A stretch of DNA of 64,000 nucleotides from Aminobacter carboxidus (GTDB lineage: Bacteria; Pseudomonadota; Alphaproteobacteria; Rhizobiales; Rhizobiaceae): assembly GCF_014863355.1 (NCBI RefSeq), contig NZ_JACZEP010000005.1, positions 186,001 to 250,000 on the forward strand, read 5' to 3'. The translations under genes were made by a program, and so were the position numbers. The notes beneath the pieces were generated by a model, which saw nothing but the letters and a program-made list of their open reading frames with translations, was not told the DNA's origin and did not search any database. Below, piece after piece: positions 25,650 to 34,190 of the stretch. Position 1 is the first letter of the stretch. Every line of letters begins with the position of its first letter.

Positions 25650-26365
25650 TGTTTGTGGGAAGGACACAATCGTAGCGATTGGAGAAGACAATCCTCGGAC
25701 TGCGCCAAAACTCCAGCTACTTTTCTCACCATCCTGACAGCCATCGGCACCAACACCGCCCGGATGGTCTGGGCACTGATGACGAACGGCGAGCGGTACA
25801 GGGAGCCGGTCATCGCATAGAACGAGACAGGGCGAGCGATCGCTGACGAGGTTGGAAAGGGCGGATCAGGAGAACCCACTGGGGCCGCACTTCGAGTGCG
25901 AGCTTTCGATCGGGACCTGAGCCGCGCGAATGGCATTATGGCCAGCGGCAGATGAAAGGCCGCACTTGCAGGTCGGATACATGGCCGCACCAACCAGCAA
26001 CTGCAGAATGCTCCAAGGAACCCCTTGCCAACGGAGAGCCGTCCATACACGGCCCCTTACACGACGTTTCGCGAACGCTCTGGCGAGTGCGGCCCTTAGT
26101 GCAAAGCATGCAGATGGAGCAATCGTGACTGCGACCCTTGATGCCGGGCCAGCCGCGATTGCATAATCCCCCGGGCATACTGCTGATCCATAGGCGGCTG
26201 TCTAAGTCGACAACATTCGACGTGATCCGGCATCTTCCGAAACAAGGCAAGGGTTGGACCTAGCTTTTTTCGCGGGCGAAAAGGCGGCGATGTTTGTCTC
26301 GGCGAGCGATTTGGCGGCTGCGAAGGTTAGTCTTCAAAACGTCGGTGCAAGCGCAAACACGGCTG
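25650..26365. other. Intergenic debris between the cbb3 operon and fic gene
   Basis: About 700 bases without an intact gene. Several plus-strand frames contain protein-like pieces broken by stops, the clearest being an IS110-type transposase end at 25706-25819. The rest up to about 26170 has the look of further insertion-sequence flank. Nothing else could be identified. Confidence 0.45.
25706..25819 (+). pseudogene. IS110-family transposase C-terminal remnant
   Basis: One plus-strand frame reads AKTPATFLTILTAIGTNTAR then MVWALMTNGERYREPVIA and a stop. The ARxxWALxxxGExYR pattern matches the end of IS110-family transposases. No upstream part (DEDD domain) is present, so this is a fossil fragment. 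The identification rests on a short match. Confidence 0.45.
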
Positions 26366-27898
26366 TTAGACGTCTGCGTAGATTGCCTCGATCCGCACAG
26401 CTTCATCGTCGGTAAGGGCGGCGAACTCATTTTCGCGCGCCCGCTTCGACAGCTTGCCCCCGTTCTGTCGCAAGAACCGGTACAGCAGGTCGAGTACCCG
26501 GTCCGGCATGTCGACCATTCCTTTCACCTGTGCCTTGAAACTATCGTACCTCCGAAGGAACGCGGTCTCAGAAGGTAAGTCGACATCGATTGCGCGCGCG
26601 ACGCATTCGAACAGGAACTCTGCCTGGGGCGTCGCATCGAAATAACGATAGAAGTCCGCCGTCTCGTTGAGGACCGCGACGTTACCCCGGTCAGTGGGGC
26701 GCCAGCGGATGAGCGGTAAAAGACGACGTGAATAGGTTTCCAACACGCGCCGGTAGTCGTCGATCCTATCAAGAATGACGGCCGATACGGGGAAGACAAG
26801 ACCGGGTGGGTTGAAGCCGCGTTCGGCCAAAACATGATGCATAAGGTAGCGGTGGAGCCGGCCGTTTCCATCCTCGAACGGATGGATGTAGACGAAGCCG
26901 AATGCGAGAACGGCCGCGGCAAGAACCGGATCGAGATCCCGCGCGGCGCCACGATCAAAAGCCGTCAGGCCGTCGATCAGAGCAGGTAGATCCTGATGTC
27001 GTGCGCTGATGTGATCGGGAATGGGTGTACCGTTCTGACGATCGTGTTCGCCAACAAACCCGCCCTGATCTCTCAATCCGAGATGTACGAAACGTGCGTC
27101 TCCGATGACGATGCCCTGCAAGCGCTCCAATTCGGCGCGGTCGATCGGGCGACGGCCCGCCTCGCCAATCGCGTGCCCCCAGCGCTGAATGCGCTCCTGG
27201 GGCGGATCCTCGCCCTCGATCTGGAAGCTCGATCGCGAATCCTTGAGCAGCAGAAACGCCGCAGTGCGGGCAAGGAGGTCTGCGGGCAGGTCGGCCACGA
27301 GATGCCGTGCTTGGTCACTGAGATTGCGTGCGACAAACCGCTCCAGCGCCGGCGTGCGAAAGATCAGCGGGCAGTATGCGGGCGTACCAGGCAGATTGTT
27401 TTTCACGCGATGGCGTGACGATGTCGTCGCCTTGATTGCCCATTGCTGGTCGGGGTCGAGGACAAGTGCATAGCTTCCGAGCGTCGCGTCAGGCAGATCG
27501 AGCCGAGTATCGAGCAGCCATTCGTACAGGAACCAGATCCGCCGTGCGTAGGAGCCAGTTGGAGCTGCACGTATCAGGGCCGCAATCGGCTCGGGCCCCG
27601 TGGCAAAAAACAGCGCCTTGAGAACGGCAAGGTCGAGCCCTTCATAGCGAAGTGCAAAGGTGAGATGACCGCTGACACTGGGGGCTGGCCGGTGGCGTGG
27701 CGTATAGAGCTTCCATCCGTCAGCCTCGTAGACCTTGTGCCGCGGACCGATCGCGGCCAGGTGGAGCGGGATTGGTACCCCCAACTCGAAGGCGTCAATC
27801 AATGCGGCGTAACCGACCGGAATGGCCGCTTCGGGCAGTGGGCGCCCGTGAAAGGCGTTTACCGCCTCTGAAAATGGCTTTCGTTGTCCAATTTCCAT
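26366..27898 (-). CDS. Fic family protein with built-in inhibitory motif
   Basis: A 510-residue protein. The Fic motif HPFEDGNGRLHRYL lies around residue 336 and carries the catalytic His and the nucleotide-binding residues. An (S/T)xxxE(G/N) inhibitory motif, SFQIEG, occurs near residue 224, before the Fic core; this is the class II (self-inhibited) arrangement. The first ~200 residues form an N-terminal domain found in long chromosomal Fic proteins. The enzyme probably adds AMP to a Ser, Thr or Tyr of a target protein. No separate antitoxin gene is adjacent. Flanking IS fragments and a pseudogene suggest an inserted gene. Target unknown. Confidence 0.85.
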   Translation of the reverse strand: MEIGQRKPFSEAVNAFHGRPLPEAAIPVGYAALIDAFELGVPIPLHLAAIGPRHKVYEADGWKLYTPRHRPAPSVSGHLTFALRYEGLDLAVLKALFFATGPEPIAALIRAAPTGSYARRIWFLYEWLLDTRLDLPDATLGSYALVLDPDQQWAIKATTSSRHRVKNNLPGTPAYCPLIFRTPALERFVARNLSDQARHLVADLPADLLARTAAFLLLKDSRSSFQIEGEDPPQERIQRWGHAIGEAGRRPIDRAELERLQGIVIGDARFVHLGLRDQGGFVGEHDRQNGTPIPDHISARHQDLPALIDGLTAFDRGAARDLDPVLAAAVLAFGFVYIHPFEDGNGRLHRYLMHHVLAERGFNPPGLVFPVSAVILDRIDDYRRVLETYSRRLLPLIRWRPTDRGNVAVLNETADFYRYFDATPQAEFLFECVARAIDVDLPSETAFLRRYDSFKAQVKGMVDMPDRVLDLLYRFLRQNGGKLSKRARENEFAALTDDEAVRIEAIYADV

Positions 27899-27962
27899 GA
27901 ATTTCGATACCGATCTATGAATGACACGCCCAATCGGACTATTTCATGAAAATTGATAACTT

Positions 27963-28721
27963 TCTACAACATTACCTGAAATCTGGTCTACTGCCGTAAA
28001 CGACGGTTCCGACTATCACCGCTACGAAACCCTGTTTTCATTTGGTCACGCCGGGGCATACGATCACGAGGACGATGCCACCTATCTCGGCGGTGATGTC
28101 CGCATCGTCGACATTGGCGACGCCGACATCATCCACACCGATACGGTCAAGAGCCACGCCAATATCAAGCATGGGGTGCAGAAAATCCTGGCGGCGGGCG
28201 CACTCCCCGTCGTCCTGGGCGGCGACCATTCGATCAACATCCCATGCATCGATGAGTCGATCTCGCCGCTCATCAGCTTTCTTTATGACGCATCGCTGAT
28301 GGGCGATGACGTGCCCTATATCTTGACCACGCCCAAGGGCGAGCTTGTGGAGCTGCCTTCTCATTGGGGGCTCGATGACTGGCCATAATTCGTCCAGTCC
28401 TTGGACCTGGACTACATGATGCCGGTCCGCGCCCCGCGCGCCGGCTTCGAGATCTTCCGCCAGGAGTTCGAGGCAGCCTATCTCTATGGCGGGCTTTGGG
28501 TGCCCGTGGTGCATCCCTTCCCCACCGGCAGGTTGGCAAGGTGGCATGTGGTAGCCGAGTTCCTGGAAGAGGTATTGGCCCGCGGAAACGTCTGGTTCGC
28601 TCCCATGGAAGAGATAGCGGCGCATGTGGCCAAGGTGACGCGGGAAGGAAGCTACAGCCCACGTCGCGTCGCCATACCCCAATATGATGGACTTGTCAGA
28701 CCCGTATCAAAGTTTGGCTGA
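27963..28721 (+). pseudogene. Chimeric remnant: agmatinase fragment joined in frame to polysaccharide deacetylase fragment
   Basis: One reading frame covers two unrelated pieces. Positions ~28029-28247 match residues ~70-140 of the intact agmatinase at 29908 (TLFSFGHAGAYDHEDD through VLGGDHSINIPCI), at roughly three-quarters nucleotide identity. From ~28250 it becomes the C-terminal end of a polysaccharide-deacetylase-like protein (YDASLMGDD, ELPSHWGLDDWP, GGLWVPVVHPFPTGRLARWH). A TAA at 28386 stands where CAA would continue the frame. There is no plausible start, so it is dead. The agmatinase part is a diverged paralogue, not a fresh copy. Confidence 0.75.
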
Positions 28722-28786
28722 ACCCGCTCGATCGGCGGGTCGTGCCTTGAACGTCAATTTCGAACATCGAACCGGGGAGGGCGAGC

Positions 28787-28963
28787 ATGATCTCACGCGG
28801 CATCGGCTACGTGGTTGCGCAGCGGGATTGTGGCAGCGACTCTGAAAAGTTGGACCCACAGCCGTTGCCGAGGCCGGCAGAACCTCAAAGCGGCCTGCGC
28901 ACGCTTTTGGTAATGGCCTTTGCCAGGGTTTCGGCCGCGCGAGATGGTTTGTTGCGCGGATAG
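28787..28963 (+). CDS. Small ORF sharing an N-terminal motif with the ORF at 35887 (possibly a remnant)
   Basis: The frame starts MISRGIGYVVAQRDCGSD after a good GGGGAGGG ribosome site and ends inside the 3' end of the convergent LysR gene. Its first 15 residues match MMLRGMGYVIARRD at 35887. The rest is proline-rich and looks unconserved, so this is likely a damaged copy of that small gene, left with the deacetylase fragment just upstream. Confidence 0.4.
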   Translation: MISRGIGYVVAQRDCGSDSEKLDPQPLPRPAEPQSGLRTLLVMAFARVSAARDGLLRG

Positions 28964-29817
28964 GCGATGTGGAACATGTCTTCGAAAGTCATGCGCTCGG
29001 GGGCGAGCAGCCGCAGGCGGCCGTTGCGCACCCATTCGTCCGCATAGTGATCAGGCAGGAAGCCGATATAGGCGCCGGAAAGCAGCAGCAGCAGCGTTCC
29101 CTCCATATGCGGTGTCGCGGCCGCCCAGGTGAAGTTCGCGCCGCAGATCGTCTCGTTCAGCATGTAGGTGCGGCCGGCGAAGGATTGCGCCTCCAGAAGG
29201 TCGTCGCTGAGGTCGGCATCGGGTGTCGCAAAGAGCGGATGCCCATCGGCGCAATAGAGCTTCTGCATCTCGGAAAACACCGGCTGGCTGCGGAAATGCG
29301 GCGTGACGCTGCCGACCGAGGGCATGAGCACGATCTGATAGGTGCCATTCAGCAGGCCCTGATGCAGCACCTGCGGTGCGGCGACGTCGATCTCCAGATG
29401 CACGCGCGGGGCCTGGCCGTGGAAGGCCGCGAGGGCGCCCTGCAAGTCCAGATCGCGGTTGGTGATCATGGCGTCGACGGTGCCGAAGCTGAGATTGCCG
29501 GTCAGTTCGCCTTGCGCCTCGCCGATGCGACTTTGGAACTTTTCCAGCGAACCGAAGAGTTCCAGCGCCGACTCATAGACGAGCCGTCCCTCATCAGTGA
29601 GCAGGAAGCCGCTGCGTCCACGGCTGCACAGGCGCAGGCCGAGACGTTCTTCCAGATGGCGCATATGGGTGGAGATCGTTGCCTGCGTCATGCCAAGCGC
29701 CGATTGCGCGGCGGAGAAGCCGCCATGCTGCACCACCGAGGCGAACACCCGCAGGAGCCTGAGCTCCGCGTCTCCCAGCGACAGATTGAGGACGCGGTGG
29801 CGAACCTTGTTGATCAT
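28885..29817 (-). CDS. LysR family transcription regulator
   Basis: A 310-residue LysR protein. The helix-turn-helix is LRLLRVFASVVQHGGFSAAQ followed by LGMTQATISTHMRHLEERL, and a substrate-binding fold fills the rest. The start chosen is the ATG at 29817; a TTG ten codons upstream is possible. It is divergent from agmatinase, so it probably controls the agmatinase-dehydrogenase-permease genes. The C-terminal EDMFHIAYPRNKPSRAAETL is of the NCS1-neighbour LysR kind but the ligand is unknown. An inverted repeat lies at the divergent promoter. Confidence 0.85.
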   Translation of the reverse strand: MINKVRHRVLNLSLGDAELRLLRVFASVVQHGGFSAAQSALGMTQATISTHMRHLEERLGLRLCSRGRSGFLLTDEGRLVYESALELFGSLEKFQSRIGEAQGELTGNLSFGTVDAMITNRDLDLQGALAAFHGQAPRVHLEIDVAAPQVLHQGLLNGTYQIVLMPSVGSVTPHFRSQPVFSEMQKLYCADGHPLFATPDADLSDDLLEAQSFAGRTYMLNETICGANFTWAAATPHMEGTLLLLLSGAYIGFLPDHYADEWVRNGRLRLLAPERMTFEDMFHIAYPRNKPSRAAETLAKAITKSVRRPL

Positions 29818-29821
29818 ACAT

Positions 29822-29850
29822 TGATTAATGCACAAGTGAACATGCAATCA
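29822..29850. promoter_or_regulatory. Inverted repeat, candidate LysR site
   Basis: TGATT at 29822 and AATCA at 29846 are complementary, with ATGCA and TGCA repeated just inside each arm. The element sits directly before the LysR start and 58 bases before the agmatinase start, the place expected for LysR self-control and activation. It is an imperfect repeat, so the call is tentative. Confidence 0.3.
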
Positions 29851-29907
29851 TAGATACTTTTACACGTATCAGCCTTTGGCACACTCCTTCCACCGTGGAG
29901 GAGAAAC

Positions 29908-30879
29908 ATGGCCAGCAATTCTTATGAGACCGGACGGCTGAACCTGCCGTTCGTCGGCATCTGCACCTTCGGCAAATATCCCTACCAGCCGGATTGGGAT
30001 GCCATCGACGCCGACGTGGCGATCCTCGGCGCGCCCTTCGACTGCGGCACGCAATGGCGTGCCGGAACCCGCTTCGGGCCGCGGTCGATCCGCGAGGCTT
30101 CGACGCTCTTTTCGTTCGGCCACGGCGGCGCCTATGACCACGAGGACGACGTCACCTATTTGCCGAGCGGTGCGGTCTCCATCGTCGATATCGGCGATGC
30201 CGACATCGTCCACACCGACACTATGAAGAGCCACGCCAACATCGAATTTGGCGTTCGCAAGATCCTTGCCGCCGGCGCTCTACCTGTGGTGCTGGGTGGC
30301 GACCATTCCGTCAACATCCCCTGTATCAACGCCTTTGCGGAGGACTGCGCGAAGAATGGGCCGATCCACATCGTGCAGATCGACGCCCATCTCGACTTCG
30401 TCGACGAGCGCCATGGCGTGCGCTACGGCCACGGCAATCCGATGCGCCGGGCGGCGGAAAAGCCCTATGTCAGCGGCCTGTCGCAACTTGGTATCCGCAA
30501 CGTGTCGTCTACGGCGAAGGAAGGCTACGAGGATGCCCGCAAGATGGGCTCCGACATCCTGTCGGTGCGCCAGATCCGGGCACTCGGCACCCAGGCGGTG
30601 GCCGAGCGCGTGCCTGCCGGCGCACGCTACTACGTGACGATCGACATTGACGGTTTCGATCCGTCGATCGCTCCGGGCACGGGCACGCCATCGCATGGCG
30701 GCTTCATCTATTATGAGGTGCTGGAAATCCTTAGCGCGCTCACCAAGCGCGGCACGGTCGTCGGTATCGATCTCGTCGAGGTTGCGCCTGACTACGACCA
30801 TTCCGGCTCCACATCCATTCTGGCGGCGCAGGTACTGATGAACCTGATCGGCCGCGTCATGCATGCAAAGGCAACGTGA
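29908..30879 (+). CDS. speB: Agmatinase / ureohydrolase family enzyme
   Basis: A 323-residue Mn-dependent ureohydrolase. Metal-binding motifs are GGDHSVNIP, QIDAHLDFVDERHG and TIDIDGFDPSIAPGTGTPSHGG. Family members remove urea from agmatine, guanidinobutyrate, guanidinopropionate or related guanidino compounds. The clear start is the ATG at 29908 after GGAGGAGAAAC. It is followed by aldehyde dehydrogenase and an NCS1 permease, so a degradative role for an imported guanidino or heterocyclic compound is likely. The symbol speB reflects the family rather than a proven substrate. A broken paralogue lies 1.7 kb upstream. Confidence 0.82.
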   Translation: MASNSYETGRLNLPFVGICTFGKYPYQPDWDAIDADVAILGAPFDCGTQWRAGTRFGPRSIREASTLFSFGHGGAYDHEDDVTYLPSGAVSIVDIGDADIVHTDTMKSHANIEFGVRKILAAGALPVVLGGDHSVNIPCINAFAEDCAKNGPIHIVQIDAHLDFVDERHGVRYGHGNPMRRAAEKPYVSGLSQLGIRNVSSTAKEGYEDARKMGSDILSVRQIRALGTQAVAERVPAGARYYVTIDIDGFDPSIAPGTGTPSHGGFIYYEVLEILSALTKRGTVVGIDLVEVAPDYDHSGSTSILAAQVLMNLIGRVMHAKAT

Positions 30880-30907
30880 GGCCGCAGGCCTGCGAGGAGG
30901 AGGAGAC

Positions 30908-32416
30908 ATGGACGAAAACGTTCGCAACTATCTCGATCACTATGACGTCAGCGATGCGACCCGGCGCTTTCTGGCAAAACCCCAGAAGATGTTCATCGAC
31001 GGGGCCTGGGTTGAAAGTGGCGATGGCGCAAGTTTCGACGTCTACGAACCCTCCACGGCAGGCTTGGTCAGCCGCGTGCCATCGGCCACGACCGAGGATC
31101 TCGACCGCGCCGTCAAGGCCGCCCGCCGCCAGTTCGACGGAGGCGCCTGGCGCCGCCTCAAGCCGCTCGAGCGCGAACGCCTGATCCATCGCCTCGCCGA
31201 CCTGATCGAGGCTCATGCCGACGAACTGGCGGAGATCGAAGCCATCGACATGGGCAAGTCGGTGACCTTCGCCCGCGAGGTCGATATTCAAGGCACGATC
31301 GACACCTTCCGCTATTTTGCCGGCTGGGCCTCCAAGTTGCATGGACGCACTGTCGAGCCATCGCTGCCCGGCAACTACCTGGCCTATACCCGCAAGGAGC
31401 CCTTGGGCGTGGTCGCGGCCATCGTGCCGTGGAACTTCCCGCTCCAGACGATGGCCTGGAAGCTCGCCGCAGCCCTTGCGGTTGGCTGCACCACAATCGT
31501 CAAGCCGGGCGAATTGACCTCGCTTTCCACGCTGCGGTTCGCGGAACTGGTGCAGGAGGCCGGCATTCCGGACGGCGTGGTCAACATCGTGACGGGCCGG
31601 GGCAGCGTGATCGGCGCGGCCATGTCGACCCATCCCGGCATCGACAAGGTCACATTCACCGGCTCGACGCCTGTCGGGCAGGAGGTCGGTCGCACGGCGG
31701 TTGGAAATCTCAAGCATGTTACGCTTGAACTGGGCGGCAAATCCCCCGTCCTCGTGCTCGAGGACGCCGATCTGGCAAGTGCCGCGCGTGCGGTGGTCAA
31801 TGGCGTATTCTTCAATTCAGGCCAGGTCTGCGATGCCGGTACACGCGTCTATGTCCAACGGTCGGTCCATGACGCATTCCTCGACGAACTTGTAGCCGTC
31901 ACCCGTACCCTGAAGATCGCGCCCGGGCTGGACCGCGACTGCTACATCGGCCCCCTGGTGTCGGCGCAGCAGAAGAAGGTGGTCTCCGGATATATCGAGG
32001 CCGGTCGCCGCGAAGGCGCCGAGCTGATCCATGGGGGCAAGAGCCTCGACCGGCCGGGCCATTTCATCGAGCCCGCCATCTTCGCCCGCTGCAAACCCGA
32101 AATGAGCATCGTTCGCGAGGAGATCTTCGGCCCGGTTCTGGTGACCGACGCCTTCGACGAACTGGACGACGCGGTCGCGCTGGCGAACGACTCTCCCTTT
32201 GGCTTGGCCGCCGCCATCTACTCGAACGACCTGTCCCGAGTGCATGGGCTTGTTCCGCGCCTGCATGCCGGCTCGATCTACGTCAACGCCCACAGCACCA
32301 TCGATCCTGCCATGCCGTTCGGCGGCTTCAAGGCATCGGGCTTCGGCAAGGACCTGGGGCCGGAGCAACTGGATTACCTCATGGAAACGAAGGCTGTCTG
32401 GATCACGCTGCCCTGA
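30908..32416 (+). CDS. Aldehyde dehydrogenase
   Basis: A 502-residue NAD(P)-dependent aldehyde dehydrogenase. Recognisable parts are VVAAIVPWNFPLQTMAWKLA, FTGSTPVGQEVG, the catalytic Glu in LELGGKSP, the catalytic Cys in NSGQVCDAGTRVYVQ and the EEIFGPVL stretch. The start at 30908 follows GAGGAGGAGGAGAC and lies 29 bases after agmatinase, so the two are co-transcribed. It probably oxidises an aminoaldehyde or similar aldehyde formed from the agmatinase product. Substrate choice cannot be read. A strong hairpin follows the gene. Confidence 0.88.
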   Translation: MDENVRNYLDHYDVSDATRRFLAKPQKMFIDGAWVESGDGASFDVYEPSTAGLVSRVPSATTEDLDRAVKAARRQFDGGAWRRLKPLERERLIHRLADLIEAHADELAEIEAIDMGKSVTFAREVDIQGTIDTFRYFAGWASKLHGRTVEPSLPGNYLAYTRKEPLGVVAAIVPWNFPLQTMAWKLAAALAVGCTTIVKPGELTSLSTLRFAELVQEAGIPDGVVNIVTGRGSVIGAAMSTHPGIDKVTFTGSTPVGQEVGRTAVGNLKHVTLELGGKSPVLVLEDADLASAARAVVNGVFFNSGQVCDAGTRVYVQRSVHDAFLDELVAVTRTLKIAPGLDRDCYIGPLVSAQQKKVVSGYIEAGRREGAELIHGGKSLDRPGHFIEPAIFARCKPEMSIVREEIFGPVLVTDAFDELDDAVALANDSPFGLAAAIYSNDLSRVHGLVPRLHAGSIYVNAHSTIDPAMPFGGFKASGFGKDLGPEQLDYLMETKAVWITLP

Positions 32417-32436
32417 GCGGCAGAAAACACAATCCT

Positions 32437-32461
32437 CCGGCCGCCGCGTGTGGGCGGCCGG
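32437..32461 (+). terminator. Hairpin after aldehyde dehydrogenase
   Basis: CCGGCCGCC and GGCGGCCGG form a perfect nine-base stem with a seven-base loop, followed by CTTT. It stands 20 bases after the stop and probably ends or reduces transcription before the small protein and permease genes. Confidence 0.55.
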
Positions 32462-32541
32462 CTTTGAAGATTGGCGGCTGATGGAGCCGCGTATCGTCGC
32501 GGAAAGACGCATTAAGGCGCGGCGCGACAAGGGGAACGACC

Positions 32542-32709
32542 ATGGAAAACGATACCGCCTGGCAAAACGAACTGGCGCGCCGCGCCCGCATTTATGAAGA
32601 CATCGAGGCCCGTGGCCGCTTCGAGGGCACCATGGGCGCGCTCGACTATGCCGCTGTGACCGCCCTGACGCTTGTGCTCGTCGTCGCCTTCTGGTTCTGG
32701 GGGGCGTGA
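32542..32709 (+). CDS. Small membrane protein before NCS1 permease
   Basis: A 55-residue protein too short to stand out: MENDTAWQNELARRARIYED, then a charged EARGRFEG, then a single hydrophobic span (VTALTLVLVVAFWFWG) at the C-terminus. AAGGGGAACGACC precedes the ATG. It ends one base before the permease start region, which strongly suggests co-translation. It may be a permease accessory subunit; the family is not recognised. Confidence 0.6.
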   Translation: MENDTAWQNELARRARIYEDIEARGRFEGTMGALDYAAVTALTLVLVVAFWFWGA

Positions 32710-32710
32710 G

Positions 32711-34174
32711 ATGACCGATCACATCGCGCATGGCACGCTCGTTACTATCGAAGCCGAACACGAAGAAGCTGCCCGCCACCGTGCCGCTGCCGAACGCGGC
32801 GACGCGCCATTGCTGCCTTCCGAGCGGCTGTGGGGTTTCTGGGAATTCACCTATGCCAATTCAGCACTTGCCATTGCTACCTGGGCGTTCCTGATCGGCG
32901 GTGCCATCGGCCTGTTCGTCGGACCGAAGGAGGGCATCGCCGCCATCGTGATAGGCAACATCGTCGGTGTGGTGCTGACGGCGCTCGCCACCACCACCAT
33001 GTCCGGCCGCTACGGCGTCGAGCAGTTCGTCGCGCTGCGCAGCCAGTTTGGCTACAACGGCAGCCGCGTCGTCTACGTGCTGGCCGTGGTGGTGCTCACC
33101 ATGGGCTGGCTTGCCGTGCTCGCCATGATGTTCGGCCGATCGATCGACGGCCTGATGGCACTAAGTGCGGGGGAGGCCGCCAACCCCACCGGCATCAAGA
33201 TGATCATCGCCGCTGTCGGTGCCATCCTCGTCACCTGGTTCATCGTCGCCCGCGGGCCGACCTCGATCAAGTTCTTCAATATGGTCGTCTCGCCAGCCCT
33301 GGTGATCCTGATGGTGGTGATGCTCTATCTCATCCTCAGCCATCATTCCTTCGGCGAACTCCTGGCGATGCCGGCACTGTCACCGCCCTTCGAAGACAAG
33401 ACGCTGAATTTCATCGTCGCCGTCGAGGTGAACCTCGCCGCCGGCTTCTCCTGGTGGCCCTATATCGGTAACCTGGCACGGCTTACCAAGAACGAGCGTA
33501 CCGCCTTCTGGCCAAACATTCTGGGCATCTTCGGTGCCGCAGCACTTGGCGAGATCGTCGGCCTCTTGGCGGCCGTGGCGCTGGGGGAAAGCGACCCGAC
33601 CATCTGGATGACCAAGATTGCCGGTCCCGTCATCGGCATCATCGCTCTGCTCTTCGTCGCCTTCGCCAACATGACCTCGATGGCGAACATTCTCTACACC
33701 TCCATCGTCGGCCTGAGGCAGGTCGGCACCGCCTCGGTGCGCGCCATTTCTTGGGGTACCGTACTCTTCCTGTTCTGCCTCATCCCGCTCGGTCTCGTGG
33801 TCGTCTATCCGCAGATGTACGACGGGTTCTTCATCTTCCTCGTCTGGACCTCGGCGCTCAATTCAGCACTCGCCGGCATCGGCATCGTCGACTACTTCTT
33901 CCTGCGTGGCCAGAAGCTCGACATGCGCAGCCTGCACGGCCCGCAGGAAAATGGTCCCTACCGCTTCTGGGGTGGCTTCAACCCCATCGGGCTCTTCGCG
34001 CTCGCCGTCGGCTGCATCGTCTATGTCGCCGTCTTCAACCCGCAGACGCTCGCGAGCCTGCCGGCATTCAAATACCTCACCGCCTCGCTTCCCGCCTGTG
34101 TCGCGGCGGGCGCGGTCCACTACGTGCTGACCCGGCTGTTCGCTCGCGGGCGCGGCTGGGGCCAGTATCCGTAA
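32711..34174 (+). CDS. NCS1-family (purine/cytosine permease-like) transporter
   Basis: A 487-residue protein with about twelve membrane spans. [20 protein letters not shown] and [20 protein letters not shown] are the typical substrate-site regions of NCS1 carriers. It would import a nucleobase, hydantoin, allantoin or related compound with sodium or protons. The ATG at 32711 lies one base after the small-protein stop. The following GMC oxidoreductase gene starts 16 bases on. Together with agmatinase and aldehyde dehydrogenase it suggests uptake and breakdown of a nitrogen compound, which is inference. Confidence 0.85.
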   Translation: MTDHIAHGTLVTIEAEHEEAARHRAAAERGDAPLLPSERLWGFWEFTYANSALAIATWAFLIGGAIGLFVGPKEGIAAIVIGNIVGVVLTALATTTMSGRYGVEQFVALRSQFGYNGSRVVYVLAVVVLTMGWLAVLAMMFGRSIDGLMALSAGEAANPTGIKMIIAAVGAILVTWFIVARGPTSIKFFNMVVSPALVILMVVMLYLILSHHSFGELLAMPALSPPFEDKTLNFIVAVEVNLAAGFSWWPYIGNLARLTKNERTAFWPNILGIFGAAALGEIVGLLAAVALGESDPTIWMTKIAGPVIGIIALLFVAFANMTSMANILYTSIVGLRQVGTASVRAISWGTVLFLFCLIPLGLVVVYPQMYDGFFIFLVWTSALNSALAGIGIVDYFFLRGQKLDMRSLHGPQENGPYRFWGGFNPIGLFALAVGCIVYVAVFNPQTLASLPAFKYLTASLPACVAAGAVHYVLTRLFARGRGWGQYP

Positions 34175-34190
34175 CCTCGGGAACACCGTC

